Shown: positions 5,244 to 5,647 of the stretch, in pieces
Layout of the letters: the number at the start of each line of letters is the position of its first letter
Position numbering within the stretch: position 1 is the stretch's first letter
From: Actinomycetes bacterium
GTDB taxonomy: Bacteria; Actinomycetota; Aquicultoria; CAJVYJ01; JAUVQD01
NCBI GenBank assembly: GCA_030605305.1
Contig: JAUWIO010000068.1
Coordinates: 1-5,647 of the forward strand
Length of the DNA: 5,647 bases
Reading direction: 5' to 3'
Made by a program: the position numbers and the translations under genes
The notes under the pieces: generated by a model
What the model was told of the DNA's origin: nothing
Databases searched by the model: none
What the model saw: the letters and a program-made list of their open reading frames with translations, nothing else

Positions 5244-5647
5244 CAGCCGGAGGCCACCGACGGCGCCGCAAAGCGGCGCAAATAATCGCGGACCGGGCCG
5301 GCCGGATAAGCCTCAGACCACTCGACGAGTCCGGTCGCACCAACACCCGCGGCGGCCTGTGCGACGGCTTTCGCCTGTGCTCCCTCGACACCGCCCAGAT
5401 AAGAACCTATCTCCAGCGCGGCCGCTACCAGCCGACGCCGATAATCACTAAACTCGCTCTCGGACCGATCCGTGCCGGTGGCCTTGATCGCCCGGGCCAG
5501 GAAAGCGATGACCAGCGGGCGGTCGATCGAGATGACCTCGTCGATAGCCCTGGCGTACAAATAGTCAGTTATCAATAAGTTGTCCTCTATATATCTGTCC
5601 GGGTCCTCCATATTCACTTGCCCGAGACGTAAAGCTTGGTCGAGGAA
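5243..5647 (-). CDS. Polyprenyl synthetase-like protein lacking catalytic aspartates (HepS-like), C-terminal part
   Basis: The reading frame is open from its stop at 5245-5243 to the right edge, giving 134 visible residues, so the 5' end is outside the window. In-frame GTG (5617) and ATG (5611) codons lack any Shine-Dalgarno, and the ten codons upstream of them (reading FLDQALRLGQ) are uninterrupted, so neither is taken as the start. Two segments resemble the neighbouring synthase: NLLITDYLYARAID matches its IGDYLFGLAFD helix, and LVAAALEIGSYLGG with the following helix matches its KTAALFVAACAMGARLAGL region. Where the neighbour has FQIYDDILD, this protein has GLVEWSEAYPAG, and it ends about 20 residues later, so the second aspartate motif and the C-terminal third are missing. 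This fits the small regulatory HepS-type component of heptaprenyl diphosphate synthase. A decayed duplicate is the alternative, but the intact frame and the coupled TGATG overlap argue against decay. Confidence 0.6.
   Translation of the reverse strand, partial: FLDQALRLGQVNMEDPDRYIEDNLLITDYLYARAIDEVISIDRPLVIAFLARAIKATGTDRSESEFSDYRRRLVAAALEIGSYLGGVEGAQAKAVAQAAAGVGATGLVEWSEAYPAGPVRDYLRRFAAPSVASG

Noticed and set aside
5243..5617. Reading the rightmost gene as a complete 124-residue protein starting at GTG 5617.
   Set aside because: No Shine-Dalgarno precedes GTG 5617 or ATG 5611, and the frame stays open to the window edge, so the gene is better treated as 5'-truncated by the window.
1..5647. 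Frequent GATCGA/ATCGAC-like hexamers scattered through the window as a possible dispersed repeat.
   Set aside because: They fall inside coding sequence as Ile-Asp or similar codon pairs without regular spacing or shared flanks, as expected from codon preference.

Overview
The window carries seven genes, all on the minus strand, so transcription runs from the right edge to the left edge. No RNA genes, insertion sequences, CRISPR arrays or plus-strand genes could be supported. Base composition is moderately GC-rich. Spacing is tight, with 1-base stop/start overlaps, gaps of 0 to 5 bases, one TTG start and at least one probable leaderless promoter. The gene content (long-chain polyprenyl synthase, COG0402-type amidohydrolase, RseC-like redox protein, core MetE/UroD-like methyltransferase, comEA-comEC) would fit an anaerobic or deep-branching Actinomycetota or Firmicutes-like bacterium. 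That placement is an inference of low to moderate confidence.

Right block (5647 to 2078), a five-gene operon: (1) the 3' part of a gene that enters from the right edge and resembles a polyprenyl synthetase without its catalytic aspartates, like the HepS component of heptaprenyl diphosphate synthase; (2) a complete catalytic trans-polyprenyl diphosphate synthase with both aspartate-rich motifs; (3) a metal-dependent amidohydrolase/deaminase; (4) an RseC/MucC-type membrane protein with a CxxCxxC cluster; (5) a 131-residue single-span acidic protein of unknown function with a TTG start. The block ends in a strong intrinsic terminator (2001-2028). The prenyl synthase pair plus the deaminase suggests the end of a menaquinone operon, possibly of the futalosine type, but the diagnostic mqn genes are not in the window.

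Middle (1984 to 956): a UroD/MetE-superfamily protein of 342 residues with putative zinc ligands (a His-Cys-Cys cluster and a distal Cys). It has no obvious promoter of its own. Its Shine-Dalgarno begins five bases after the T-run of the preceding terminator, so it may be expressed by regulated read-through. The longest possible reading frame starts inside the terminator; the real start is at 1984.

Left block (955 to 1): a 90-base intergenic region with a good sigma-70-type promoter pointing left, placed so that the transcript would begin at or next to the ATG of comEA (leaderless), with a 13-base dyad over the -35 box. comEA (DNA-uptake receptor) overlaps the start of comEC (DNA-uptake channel) by one base, and comEC runs off the left edge.

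The most interesting points are the degenerate prenyl synthase partner, the amidohydrolase lacking the family's usual HxxE glutamate, the terminator/Shine-Dalgarno arrangement before the methyltransferase gene, and the leaderless comEA promoter with its operator-like dyad.
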